Positions 36,132 through 44,839 of a stretch of DNA of 64,000 nucleotides are shown in pieces. A model generated the notes under the pieces. That model was not told the DNA's origin. It saw only the letters and a list, made by a program, of their open reading frames with translations, and made no database searches. The DNA comes from Saccharibacillus sacchari DSM 19268. GTDB taxonomy: Bacteria > Bacillota > Bacilli > Paenibacillales > Paenibacillaceae. Position numbers and translations under genes: made by a program. The stretch spans positions 969,311 through 1,033,310 of the forward strand of contig NZ_KK073875.1 in NCBI RefSeq assembly GCF_000585395.1. Direction: 5' to 3'. The stretch's first letter is position 1, and the number at the start of each line of letters is the position of its first letter.

Positions 36132-37259
36132 TCATTTCTCCCCCAGCGCCTTATCCACCGCATAATCCTCTAAAGGCAAATCCGTCTCCTGTCCCAGCGC
36201 AAGCTTCGCCAACTGACTGCCGAGGAACGGTCCCATCGTCAGGCCGGACGCGCCCAGGCCGTTGGCGGTGATCAGTCCTTCCCAGCCCGGAACGCGTCCG
36301 ATCACCGGCAAAAACCCCGGCGTGAACGGACGGAAGCCGACGCGGACCTCCTCTACTTCTCCGTCTGCCAGACCGGGCGCAAGCGCCAGTCCTTTGTCCA
36401 GCACCTCGTGCATGCCGCCCGCCGTCACGCGCATGTCACTCAGCTCCACCCCGTTCTCGTGCGTTGCGCCGACGACCATTTTCCCGTCATCGAACGCCAG
36501 CAAATACTGATCGGTCGGCGGGATCACGACAGGCCAACGGCCGCTGTCCGGCTGACTCGGAATGCCGAGATGCAAGATCTGCCCTTTCTGATACGTCACT
36601 TGGAAATCCAGCCCCAGAGGCCGCAGCAGCTCGCCGGACCAGGCGCCCGCGCATACAACGACTTCGTCCGCAGGCAGGAACTCGCCGCTTACGTCCACCC
36701 CCGTTACCCGTCCTTCCGACGTCTCGAGCCTCGCCTGCCCTTCCTTCACTTTCGCGCCATTACGCACGGCTGCCGACACCATCGCATCCCGCAGCGCACG
36801 CCCGTCCACCCGAGCCGCTCCGTTGACCTGAACCGCCAGATAGCCTTCGTTCAATAGCGGGAAAAGCTCTCGGACTTGCGCCTCGTCCAGCACCGTAATC
36901 TCCCCGATCTCCGGCGCGTCTTCCCTGCGTTTCTCTGCGCGTTCGCGCATCTGCTCGATCTTCACCGGGTCCGTATGCAGACTCAGCGCGCCGACCCGGG
37001 CATATCCGGTATCATGCTCGCCTTCCGCGCGCAGGCGCTCCGTCAACTCGGCGTAGTACCTTGCTCCCGCCTTGGCGAGCCGATACCAGGCCTGATTGCG
37101 GCGCTGCGACAGCCACGGGCAAATAATCCCGGCCGCCGCGTCCGTCGCGCGTCCGGGATGCTCGGCGTCGATCAGGGTCAAGTCCGCGTCCGAGCGAGAT
37201 AGATGGTAAGCCGCCGAAGCGCCGAGAATCCCGGAGCCGACGACGATAACTTTTTTCAT
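36132..37259 (-). CDS. FAD-dependent oxidoreductase (DadA/glycine-oxidase-like)
   Basis: The 375-aa protein starts MKKVIVVGSGILGASAAYHL, a dinucleotide-binding motif. The DAO-family features include TDAAAGIICPWLSQRRNQAW, GAARVDGRALRDAMVSAAVR, ADEVVVCAGAWSGELLRPLG and the C-terminal GWEGLITANGLGASGLTMGP that closes the FAD site. ATG at 37259 follows GGAAAGGAATTATATGTC; a 41-codon upstream extension is rejected. The family oxidises D-amino acids, glycine or sarcosine. Substrate unknown; no linked transport or catabolic genes. Confidence 0.92.
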   Translation of the reverse strand: MKKVIVVGSGILGASAAYHLSRSDADLTLIDAEHPGRATDAAAGIICPWLSQRRNQAWYRLAKAGARYYAELTERLRAEGEHDTGYARVGALSLHTDPVKIEQMRERAEKRREDAPEIGEITVLDEAQVRELFPLLNEGYLAVQVNGAARVDGRALRDAMVSAAVRNGAKVKEGQARLETSEGRVTGVDVSGEFLPADEVVVCAGAWSGELLRPLGLDFQVTYQKGQILHLGIPSQPDSGRWPVVIPPTDQYLLAFDDGKMVVGATHENGVELSDMRVTAGGMHEVLDKGLALAPGLADGEVEEVRVGFRPFTPGFLPVIGRVPGWEGLITANGLGASGLTMGPFLGSQLAKLALGQETDLPLEDYAVDKALGEK

Positions 37260-37403
37260 GACATATAATTCCTTTCCGCGGGTAAAAATAAGTTCTTTGG
37301 CTGTCCGTTCAGCCTTTCCATAACTATTATACCGGGCGGCGGGTTCATCTTTATAGAAAAAGAAAAAATGCGTTGAGCACATTCACGCAAAAAGGGGTTA
37401 ACC

Positions 37404-37679
37404 ATGTTATTTGAAATTTTTCCGGATTTGAATCCGCTGCTTATGATCCTCGTGATCGCTCCGATCTTAGCCGTGGCGCTGGTATTGATCGGTAAACGAT
37501 TGAAACTGCATGCCGGTTGGAGCGTGGCGGCGAGTTTGTTTATTCCGCTGCTTTTTATCTGGACGGATTGGTCGACGCTGAAAGCGAATATGGATAGTTG
37601 GGTGATTTACGGCGCGGCTTATGGGGCGATTGCTTGGGTGGTCGGTTGGGTGTTGAAGGGAAGGCAAGTACGAGCGTGA
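37404..37679 (+). CDS. Small membrane protein, unknown (91 aa)
   Basis: ATG at 37404 after AAAAAGGGGTTAACC. Three hydrophobic segments: LLMILVIAPILAVALVLIG, WSVAASLFIPLLFIWTDW and WVIYGAAYGAIAWVVGWVL, with a basic C-terminus (KGRQVRA). It heads a run of three tightly spaced small genes with the next two encoding a membrane-anchored protein and a lipoprotein, so an envelope role is likely. No family assigned. Confidence 0.72.
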   Translation: MLFEIFPDLNPLLMILVIAPILAVALVLIGKRLKLHAGWSVAASLFIPLLFIWTDWSTLKANMDSWVIYGAAYGAIAWVVGWVLKGRQVRA

Positions 37680-37700
37680 ACGGGAAAAGAGGATTGAGCC

Positions 37701-38048
37701 ATGAAGCGATCGAAAAAGCCGTGGATTATGTTGTTGGTCGTTGTGTCGCTGTATAGCGGTGTGGAATTCTTGGTCTTTGTGACCGGACATGTAGGCACGT
37801 TCAATACGGTTCGGCGCATGGCAGCGGCTGCTCCGGCAGTGGAGTGGCACGGCGCGCGACTGGCGTATGTCGGTACGGAACACCTTTCAAATACCGATCG
37901 GGTCGCGTTGAGCCATGCGGAAAACGATTCGGCAATCATGCTTTATAAGATCGCCTACTACCCGGAAAACCCGCCGTATGTGTTTGTGCACCAAAAGGAT
38001 GAGAAATATTTCAAGTACCGGATTCCGCGGGCAGCTTGGTCGATGTGA
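37701..38048 (+). CDS. Small membrane-anchored protein, unknown (115 aa)
   Basis: ATG after GGGAAAAGAGGATTGAGCC, 21 nt past the previous stop. One N-terminal helix (WIMLLVVVSLYSGVEFLVFV) anchors an extracytoplasmic domain with WHGARLAYVGTEHLSNTDRV and PENPPYVFVHQKDEKYFKYR. It is part of the three-gene run 37404-38421. No family recognised. Confidence 0.65.
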   Translation: MKRSKKPWIMLLVVVSLYSGVEFLVFVTGHVGTFNTVRRMAAAAPAVEWHGARLAYVGTEHLSNTDRVALSHAENDSAIMLYKIAYYPENPPYVFVHQKDEKYFKYRIPRAAWSM

Positions 38049-38064
38049 GAGGAGTACGAGTGAG

Positions 38065-38421
38065 ATGAGAAAGTATCCTTTTATCTATTCGCTGCTTATC
38101 CTGCTGCTTGCGACCGGATGCGTGCCAGAAGGCCAAACCGCAACATCAGCAAGCTTCGCGCAAGAAAAAGCGGTCGTTTTTGAAGGAAAAATGTATGCAA
38201 GTTCGGATGAACCCGTTACCGACGTCGGAGATCAGATTGGCGTCATCGATCACCAGATCACCCAAGAAAGCGAAGAAGAACATACGCAAGGGAATTATTC
38301 CAATTATTATCCGGCAGGAACGAAAGTCTATGAGGTGAAAAGGAAACCGGTGTCGGAAGGAATTGCTTTGGAGATCGGGGAGCGCGAGTATGTGGAGGTG
38401 AAGATATTTCCTGCTGAATAA
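38065..38421 (+). CDS. Small lipoprotein, unknown (118 aa)
   Basis: ATG at 38065 after GAGAGGAGTACGAGTGAG, 16 nt past the previous stop. Signal and lipobox: MRKYPFIYSLLILLLATGCV, with Cys at residue 19. The mature part has EGKMYASSDEPVTDVGDQIG and PAGTKVYEVKRKPVSEGIAL, reminiscent of small extracytoplasmic DUF-type lipoproteins in Bacillota. Likely cotranscribed with the two genes before it. Confidence 0.7.
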   Translation: MRKYPFIYSLLILLLATGCVPEGQTATSASFAQEKAVVFEGKMYASSDEPVTDVGDQIGVIDHQITQESEEEHTQGNYSNYYPAGTKVYEVKRKPVSEGIALEIGEREYVEVKIFPAE

Positions 38422-38731
38422 GAAGCTGGTCATTTCAAAATCCGCGATCGAGATGATCCCACAGCACGCGTATCGAGGCAAGGCGTTGGTTGTACAGCGT
38501 CCTTTTCCATTGCATATGCCTATTACCTCTCATCCCTGGGTCCACCGTAACATTTTGTTGCAGATATCGTATTGCTAAGTACCTAAATTAGGTATCTGCT
38601 CCTACACTGGAGATGTATCCTCAATTTTTTACATATTACCGCTTATTTCGTATTCCGCACGCCTGCCTCAACTTTTCCTCATTTCCTACGCAAGCCCGGC
38701 TTTCCACACCTACCTAAAGGAGCGCTACATT
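38422..38731. other. Intergenic region with a small palindrome
   Basis: No gene is seen. The perfect palindrome TACCTAAaTTAGGTA (38580-38594) lies about 140 nt before the next start and could be a regulator-binding site for the gene at 38732. Confidence 0.5.
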
Positions 38732-39073
38732 ATGGCAACGACATCCGGTTCCGCGCAAGACATCCTGACTCAACCGCTCACGCTGCAACAGATTCACGAC
38801 ATTCAGGAAAACAATCGCATTGCCGCCGTTCTTCCGGTAAGCTTGCAGGATGTTTCCGATCTCTCTCCCGAAGAACTGGCCGACCATCTTTCGATTCAAT
38901 TGACGGACAGCGATCTGCTGACCGACGTGCAGTTCGAACGCGTCGGCGTGCAGGACGAAAACACCGTGCTCATGAAAGTGTCGGGAGACGTCACGATACT
39001 GCTGGAGACGCTGGAGCTGTTCTCCGAGCATGCGGACGAGGAAGACGAAGAAGAGGACGAAGACAAGGAATAG
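38732..39073 (+). CDS. Acidic cytoplasmic protein, unknown (113 aa)
   Basis: ATG follows TAAAGGAGCGCTACATT. The protein has no signal peptide or membrane helix. It contains QPLTLQQIHDIQENNRIAAV, LSPEELADHLSIQLTDSDLL and VLMKVSGDVTILLETLELFS, and ends in a long Asp/Glu tail (DEEDEEEDEDKE). Such tails often mediate binding to basic partners or solubility. No family recognised. A palindrome lies in the upstream region. Confidence 0.68.
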   Translation: MATTSGSAQDILTQPLTLQQIHDIQENNRIAAVLPVSLQDVSDLSPEELADHLSIQLTDSDLLTDVQFERVGVQDENTVLMKVSGDVTILLETLELFSEHADEEDEEEDEDKE

Positions 39074-39165
39074 CAGGTTACGGTTGAAAAAGATGCAGCG
39101 TTCGCTTCGGGAGTTTCGAGGCGGGCGCTTTTTGACGTGGAAAGCGGTACGGAACCGCAGGAGGT

Positions 39166-39789
39166 TTATTTGATTTCCGTGCGTTCCAACCACAGACCGT
39201 TCAGACTTTCGAGATTTTGTTCTTTTAAAAAGGATTCTGTCGCTGCTTCCGCCTGTTGCATACGCTCGACCCAAAGCGAATCCCGGAAACGGTACACGCC
39301 GCTTCCGGTGCTGTCAAATCGGTCGGGAATATCAAAAGCCTCCTGCCATAACGCATTCAATTCCGCAAAGTTTTCAATGACGCCCAAGTCTTTTTCGCTC
39401 AGCGGCCCGATCTTTTCTTCGCCTGCGAAGCTGGTTATTTTCAGAGCCGTGATCGAGATGATCCCGTACGGATACTCCCGCTGCTCGCGCTTGAAATGGA
39501 CGGCTGTGCGTTTATATTTTTCCCAGAGTTCGGCAAGTTTCTGGTTAGTTACAACGATGCGAATCCGCTGATTTTCATCCAATGTACGGGTCCGCAATAT
39601 CTCTTCGTAAACGAGCCGATTATCGTTGATCGATTGGATCATGTTAGAAAAGTCCATTTGCATCTCGTAGTCGATATAGCTTCGGTAGGTTCGGTTGGAA
39701 GCATACAGCATGACCGTCGAGATCAGCAGAATGAGCGAAAGGAGTCCGAGGACGGCTGTTTTTTTGTGTGTCCGGATACGTTTGAGCAG
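39166..39789 (-). CDS. Signal-anchored extracytoplasmic protein, probable CTG start (207 aa)
   Basis: The first ATG (39711) would give 181 aa and omit an N-terminal segment. In frame upstream, from CTG at 39789, the sequence reads LLKRIRTHKKTAVLGLLSLI then LLISTVMLYA, a textbook signal anchor, preceded by AAAGGAGTGCTGAACC and an in-frame stop. No ATG, GTG or TTG lies between, so CTG is the probable start. The outer domain has DFSNMIQSINDNRLVYEEIL and QKLAELWEKYKRTAVHFKRE. No family recognised. It lies 40 nt downstream of the lipoprotein gene at 39830 on the same strand. Confidence 0.62.
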   Translation of the reverse strand: MLKRIRTHKKTAVLGLLSLILLISTVMLYASNRTYRSYIDYEMQMDFSNMIQSINDNRLVYEEILRTRTLDENQRIRIVVTNQKLAELWEKYKRTAVHFKREQREYPYGIISITALKITSFAGEEKIGPLSEKDLGVIENFAELNALWQEAFDIPDRFDSTGSGVYRFRDSLWVERMQQAEAATESFLKEQNLESLNGLWLERTEIK

Positions 39790-39829
39790 GGTTCAGCACT
39801 CCTTTCGCCGCAGCTTACTGACAATGAGA

Positions 39830-40249
39830 TCAAGGATGGAAGTTCTTGCGCTCTTCCCGCTCCCGCTTGAACACGACCGTTTCTTCTTTCCCTCCGCCCA
39901 TGATCTTAACTTCGAAGTCGAGACCATTCAACGTTTGCGGCGGGATATTTTCGATGTCTATCTCGACTTCTTTGCCGATCTCGCCTTCGAGCGCTTGTTC
40001 CGAATCCTCAAAGTAAAGCTTGGCCGGGCTGCCTTCGTAGGCTTCCGCATTTTCGTTAAGTACGATTCGAAGCGTAGAACCTTCCGGCGCGGGCTTTGCG
40101 GATTCGACAGTTTTCAATTCGATCTCAAAGCTGTCGGACGTGCCGGTGTAAAAGGAACGATAATACGTTTCCGCTCCGGGAGGGGCGCAGGCGGTTAACG
40201 ATAGGGTCAGTAAAATAAATAAGATGAATAGAATTTTGATTTTGGACAT
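39830..40249 (-). CDS. Small lipoprotein, unknown (139 aa)
   Basis: Starts MSKIKILFILFILLTLSLTA with lipobox LTAC (Cys at 21). The mature part is acidic with a beta pattern (FEIELKTVESAKPAPEGSTL, EVEIDIENIPPQTLNGLDFE) and a charged tail. It precedes, on the same strand, the signal-anchored protein at 39166-39789, so the two may act together at the outer membrane face. No family recognised. Confidence 0.7.
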   Translation of the reverse strand: MSKIKILFILFILLTLSLTACAPPGAETYYRSFYTGTSDSFEIELKTVESAKPAPEGSTLRIVLNENAEAYEGSPAKLYFEDSEQALEGEIGKEVEIDIENIPPQTLNGLDFEVKIMGGGKEETVVFKREREERKNFHP

Positions 40250-40458
40250 ACGATCACCCTGGCATTTGACGTAAGAGAGAAACGAGGTTCCGCTCTGCTA
40301 GCTGTTTTGGCTGTAGGGTCAGGTTGTCGGATTAGGATGGGTGTTTTTACACCTTCTATAATTAGAACGTTCGATTCCTATGAAAAATTAGGACTCCTAT
40401 CGAAAAACCTGAAGCTGCGCCGAAACACTGCTCCAGGTTTGGTTATGTGCTTATACGT

Positions 40459-40713
40459 TTATGAATCGCTTTTACGTTTCCGTCCTGTGAAAGCCGCGAA
40501 TACTACGATATATACCAGAACAAAAGCATAAAAATTACGGTTTATCATATGCAAAAAGCCGGAGTCAGAACCGGGATCGATCCAGGTCAACATAAAAGCA
40601 CCTGCTATAAGCCCCATATTTTCTTTCGCGTGATAATCGACTCCGTGACGCAGAGCCCGATATATGACCAACGCAAGAACGACGATCAACATGATACTAA
40701 CAAAATAATCCAT
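40459..40713 (-). CDS. Small membrane protein, unknown (84 aa)
   Basis: ATG at 40713 after TGGGAGGGGTTT. Two to three hydrophobic segments (FVSIMLIVVLALVIYRALRH, LIAGAFMLTWID, YAFVLVYIVVFAAFTG), basic C-terminus. The roughly 200 bp on either side hold no other gene. No family recognised. Confidence 0.65.
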   Translation of the reverse strand: MDYFVSIMLIVVLALVIYRALRHGVDYHAKENMGLIAGAFMLTWIDPGSDSGFLHMINRNFYAFVLVYIVVFAAFTGRKRKSDS

Positions 40714-40912
40714 AAACCCCTCCCATGCAGGCCATTATAGGTGAAGCGTTTCGATTTGTAAAATTGGGAAGAAGACGGACAATTACTTTAAGTATCGAGT
40801 TCTTATAGCAGCGTAGATGATGTGTCTAGCCTCTTCCCCATTTCCATAATAGAATAGGAATATAGATGCAGAACAAGCACAACCTATCCTAAGCTGCATA
40901 ACGGAGGCATTC

Positions 40913-41311
40913 ATGAAAAAACATATTCACGTAGTTGGAGCAGTCATCATCGAAAATGAAAAAATCCTTTGCGCGCAGCGCGGGAATACGAAAACCCTAT
41001 CTTACAAATGGGAGTTCCCCGGCGGAAAGATCGAAGAAGGCGAGACGCCGCAAGAAGCTCTAAAACGCGAGATCGACGAAGAAATGAATTGTACGGTGGA
41101 GATCGGCAAGTTCATCGAAACAACCGTGCACGAATACGAATTCGGCTTTGTTCATCTGTCCACGTTCTATTGTACGTTGATCGACGGACAACCTACGCTG
41201 ACCGAACATGTCGATATCAAATGGCTAGCCGCTTCCGAGCTGATGACGCTGGACTGGGCTCCTGCGGATATCCCGGCCGTAGAGAAAATCCAGGAGCAGA
41301 TGAAGAACTAA
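40913..41311 (+). CDS. NUDIX hydrolase (MutT/CTP pyrophosphohydrolase-like)
   Basis: The 132-aa protein starts MKKHIHVVGAVIIENEKILC. The Nudix box is complete at about residues 37-58: GGKIEEGE, then EALKREIDEEM with the metal-binding REIDEE. It resembles MutT/NudG-type sanitising enzymes that hydrolyse damaged or modified nucleotides. ATG follows ACGGAGGCATTC. Its stop codon overlaps the start of the PLD-helicase gene as TAATG, so the two are translationally coupled and probably work together. Confidence 0.93.
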   Translation: MKKHIHVVGAVIIENEKILCAQRGNTKTLSYKWEFPGGKIEEGETPQEALKREIDEEMNCTVEIGKFIETTVHEYEFGFVHLSTFYCTLIDGQPTLTEHVDIKWLAASELMTLDWAPADIPAVEKIQEQMKN

Positions 41312-44205
41312 TGGACAACTCGATGCAGCATTTGAACGACTCCCTGAATTGGGGATTCATCAATCATGAACAAGAATCGTTGGATCAATATAAACCTAAG
41401 CTGCTGATTAACAATAAAGAAACGGGCGATCACGTCCTTACGCCTTTGCTCGAAGAGCTTCAGCAATGCCAGAGCTTTACGTTCTCCGTAGCTTTTATCA
41501 CGGAGAGCGGCCTGGCCGTATTAAAGTCTCAACTTGCGGATCTTAACGCCAAAGGCATTCGCGGCAAAATTCTGACCTCTAACTACTTAAACTTCAACCA
41601 GCCTAAGATTTTCCGAGAGCTGCTGAAGATTACAAATGTGGAAGTCCGCATTACTTATCTCGACGGCTTCCATGCAAAGGGCTATGTATTCCAACATCCG
41701 AACCATTCCACAATCATCATGGGAAGCTCAAACCTGACGTCGGCTGCTTTGAAAACAAACTATGAATGGAACGTGAAGCTAACTTCTTTCGAACACGGTG
41801 GATTATTGGGGCAGTTCCATACCGAGTTCGACAAAGCCTGGCAAACAGCGACCCCGCTCACTCCGTATTGGATCGAGGCTTATGAAGTTCTGTATGAAGA
41901 AGTTAAAAAAGCAAACGAGCAGATTCAGATTCCCGTTCCTTTCTTGCCGGAAGTCGCGGTCCCTTACAACACGCTTCGACGAATCGAACCCAACAAAATG
42001 CAAGTTCAGGCTTTGCAGAATCTCGGCGCATTAAGAGACAGCGGAGCCCGCAGAGGCTTGGTGATCTCGGCGACGGGAACCGGAAAAACGTATCTGTCTG
42101 CTTTTGATGTCAGAAACGCCGCTCCGCGTCGAATGCTTTTTATCGTCCACAGAGAGCAAATTCTTAAAAAGGCGATGAGCGATTATCAGAAAATCATCGG
42201 CGGACCGGATTCGGACTTCGGCATTTTCTCCGGTAATCGTCGGGAAACGGAAGCTAAATACGTATTCGCCACGATCCAGACCATATCCCGAGCAGACAAT
42301 CTAAGTCACTTTGCCGCCGATGCTTTTGATTACATCTTGATCGACGAAGTACATAGATCGGGCGCAGATACCTACTTGAGAGTGATCAACCATTTTGAAC
42401 CCAAGTTCCTGCTCGGCATGACGGCTACGCCTGAACGTACGGATGAATTCAACATCTATGAATTGTTCGATTACAATATCGCGTACGAGATCCGGCTGCA
42501 ACAAGCTTTGGAAGAAGATATGCTGTGTCCGTTCCATTACTTCGGCGTGACGGATTTTATTCAAAACGGCGAACTGATCGACGATCCGACTCGTTTGACC
42601 CAGCTCGCTCAAGAAGAACGCGTGAACTATTTGCTGGAGAAAATCGTCTACTACGGGCATTCCGGAGAAACGGTTAAAGGTCTGATCTTCTGCGCGAACT
42701 TGAACGAAGCCGGCGGTTTATCCGATATGCTCAACGCTCGCGGTTATCGTACGGCAGCATTAACAGGCGACCACGATCAAGACGAACGCGAACTTCGGGT
42801 GACGCAGTTGGAAAACGGAGAGCTTGACTATATTCTTACCGTGGACATTTTCAACGAGGGAATCGATATTCCTTGCATCAACCAAGTAGTCATGCTGCGC
42901 CAAACGCAATCCAACATCATCTTCGTGCAGCAGCTCGGCCGCGGATTACGTAAGCATGAAGATAAAGAGTTCGTTACGGTGATCGACTTCATCGGAAACT
43001 ACAAAAACAACTATATGATCCCGATCGCCCTCTCCGGAGACAAGTCGCAGAACAAAGATAATATTCGGCGCCATATGAAAGACACCAGCTACATCAAAGG
43101 CGTCTCTTCGATCAACTTCGAAGAAGTCGCCAAGCAACAAATTTTCAAATCGATCAGCAATAGCAACCTGACGGCACTTAAGGTGCTGCGCGAAGCATAT
43201 ATTGAGCTCAAAAATCGATTAAACCGTATTCCGCTGCTGCTGGATTTCATGGAGAATAACTCGCTCGACCCGTTGATCTTCGCCGACGAGTTCTCAAGTT
43301 ATTATCATTTCTTATTGAAGATCAAGGAGCCGGTTCCGAGTTTATCCGAGCAGGATCAACAGTACTTGACGATGCTTTCTTCGGAAGTGCTGAACGGCAA
43401 GCGCCGACATGAGATTGTATTGCTGGACATGCTCATGAAGCAAGATCACGTGACCAAACAAGAATACGTCGAACGTCTTCGAGCAGAGAACTGCCGGGTA
43501 GGCGTAGACACGCTGCATTCGGTCATGCGCGTTCTGAGTATGGAATTCTTCACCGATCCGACGCGAAAAAAGTACGGTACCACGCCGATAGTCGAGCTGA
43601 ATGACGATCAAAGGTATAGCTTCCATCCCGTGATGAAAGAAGCGTTGCAGCAACGAGAACACTTCAGAGAGCTTATCGTAGACCTGATCCAAACGGCCTT
43701 TTCCAAAAACGAACAGTATGACGGCCAAGCTCCTATGACTTTGCATAACAAATATTCTCGTAAAGACTCCTGCAAGCTGCTGAATTGGGAAAACGACGAG
43801 AGTTCGACGATGTACGGGTATAAGACCAAACACGGAACATGCCCGATCTTCGTGACCTACGAGAAACATTCCGATATCGAAGCCAGTACCAAGTACCAGG
43901 AAGAACTGATCAATCCGGAAGTCCTAAAGTGGTCGACCCGTAGCCGGCGTACGACGATGTCTCCGGAAGTTCGGATGATTCTGGATGCCGATCAGGAAGG
44001 AATCGAGCTGCATGTCTTCGTGAAGAAGGATGATGCGGAGGGTACGGAGTTTTACTACCTGGGCAGAGCGCATTATGACGGGAAAAGCGCCGTAGATAGC
44101 ACTATGTCGGATAAAGATGGCAATTCAATTCCCGTTGTGCATATGAATTTGGTGTTGGAGAATGCGGTGGAGAGTAAGTTGTATGGGTATTTGGTTCGGA
44201 GTTAA
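41311..44205 (+). CDS. PLD nuclease-SF2 helicase with C-terminal DUF3427
   Basis: The 964-aa protein has an N-terminal phospholipase-D-like nuclease domain (about 30-190; GFHAKGYVF and IIMGSSNLTSAALKTNYEWN give the HxK...N motif near 121-140). An SF2 DEAD/DEAH helicase follows: Walker A ISATGTGKTYLSAF near 250, ILIDEVHRSGADTY near 345, GMTATPERTDEF, and motif VI QQLGRGLRKHED. The C-terminal DUF3427 region (about 800-964) includes GYKTKHGTCPIFVTYEKHSD and EFYYLGRAHYDG. The single HKD half-site implies dimerisation. Such proteins occur in defence islands. It is coupled to the NUDIX gene by TAATG. The target nucleic acid is unknown. Confidence 0.88.
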   Translation: MDNSMQHLNDSLNWGFINHEQESLDQYKPKLLINNKETGDHVLTPLLEELQQCQSFTFSVAFITESGLAVLKSQLADLNAKGIRGKILTSNYLNFNQPKIFRELLKITNVEVRITYLDGFHAKGYVFQHPNHSTIIMGSSNLTSAALKTNYEWNVKLTSFEHGGLLGQFHTEFDKAWQTATPLTPYWIEAYEVLYEEVKKANEQIQIPVPFLPEVAVPYNTLRRIEPNKMQVQALQNLGALRDSGARRGLVISATGTGKTYLSAFDVRNAAPRRMLFIVHREQILKKAMSDYQKIIGGPDSDFGIFSGNRRETEAKYVFATIQTISRADNLSHFAADAFDYILIDEVHRSGADTYLRVINHFEPKFLLGMTATPERTDEFNIYELFDYNIAYEIRLQQALEEDMLCPFHYFGVTDFIQNGELIDDPTRLTQLAQEERVNYLLEKIVYYGHSGETVKGLIFCANLNEAGGLSDMLNARGYRTAALTGDHDQDERELRVTQLENGELDYILTVDIFNEGIDIPCINQVVMLRQTQSNIIFVQQLGRGLRKHEDKEFVTVIDFIGNYKNNYMIPIALSGDKSQNKDNIRRHMKDTSYIKGVSSINFEEVAKQQIFKSISNSNLTALKVLREAYIELKNRLNRIPLLLDFMENNSLDPLIFADEFSSYYHFLLKIKEPVPSLSEQDQQYLTMLSSEVLNGKRRHEIVLLDMLMKQDHVTKQEYVERLRAENCRVGVDTLHSVMRVLSMEFFTDPTRKKYGTTPIVELNDDQRYSFHPVMKEALQQREHFRELIVDLIQTAFSKNEQYDGQAPMTLHNKYSRKDSCKLLNWENDESSTMYGYKTKHGTCPIFVTYEKHSDIEASTKYQEELINPEVLKWSTRSRRTTMSPEVRMILDADQEGIELHVFVKKDDAEGTEFYYLGRAHYDGKSAVDSTMSDKDGNSIPVVHMNLVLENAVESKLYGYLVRS

Positions 44206-44243
44206 ATACTTTATTTAAGTAGTTGATAAGGAGATAAAAAAAG

Positions 44244-44735
44244 ATGAAAGATAAAGTAAAAGGTATATTCATTGGGCTCGCAATCGGTACATTGTTAACA
44301 GGAGCTACTGCGGCTGCGGCTGGAACAAATATAAACGTTGTAATCAAAAAGCTTACTATGTACGTAGATGGTACAAAAAAGACCTCAGCTAACAGCCTCA
44401 TTTACAATGGAACTACCTACGTGCCAATCCGCAGTACGGCTACTGCAATCGGAAAGTCTGTTTCCTTACACGACAACAATTTGTATATCGGGAAGCAACC
44501 CACTGCTCTGACAGAAGATCAGGCGCTTGATAAGTTGTATAACAAAATCAAAAAAGATGCTGACCGCTATAAGCTTCATTTTATGTTGGAAGAAGAAAAC
44601 TCTGAAAGTTATTCAATAAGAGCCTTTGAAGATATGGATACTCATATCGCTACATACGGTTTCTATACCATCTACAAATATAGCGGTAAAATTACTAAGT
44701 TAGATATTGTCAGCGGAAAAGAAATAGAAATTTAG
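44244..44735 (+). CDS. Small exported stalk-domain protein (163 aa)
   Basis: ATG follows TAAGGAGATAAAAAAAG. The signal peptide is MKDKVKGIFIGLAIGTLLTG then ATAAAAG. Residues about 30-95 form half of a copper-amine-oxidase-N/stalk domain, with LTMYVDGTKKTSANSLIYNG and TTYVPIRSTATAIGKSV. The rest is charged and helical (LTEDQALDKLYNKIKKDADR). The gene is AT-rich compared with the chromosome and sits inside the defence-type island, 38 nt after the PLD-helicase. Its role there is unclear; it may be an unrelated envelope protein. Confidence 0.78.
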   Translation: MKDKVKGIFIGLAIGTLLTGATAAAAGTNINVVIKKLTMYVDGTKKTSANSLIYNGTTYVPIRSTATAIGKSVSLHDNNLYIGKQPTALTEDQALDKLYNKIKKDADRYKLHFMLEEENSESYSIRAFEDMDTHIATYGFYTIYKYSGKITKLDIVSGKEIEI

Positions 44736-44790
44736 TTAGTCACAATGAATAAAAATATCTTAACTCAATCATTATAAAAGCAACTTACAA

Positions 44791-44832
44791 ATAGCCAAGA
44801 GAATTGTCTAAACCATTCTCTTGGCTATTTCT
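44791..44832. terminator. Bidirectional terminator
   Basis: ATAGCCAAGAGAAT and ATTCTCTTGGCTAT pair perfectly around a 9-nt loop between convergent genes ending at 44735 and 44840; TTTCTTT follows on the plus strand. Confidence 0.85.
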
Positions 44833-44839
44833 TTAAATG

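Noticed and set aside
40969-41310. N-terminal extension of the PLD-helicase frame through the NUDIX gene
   Set aside because: The extension is out of frame with the clear NUDIX protein and has shadow composition; the ATG at 41311 coupled to the NUDIX stop is the start.
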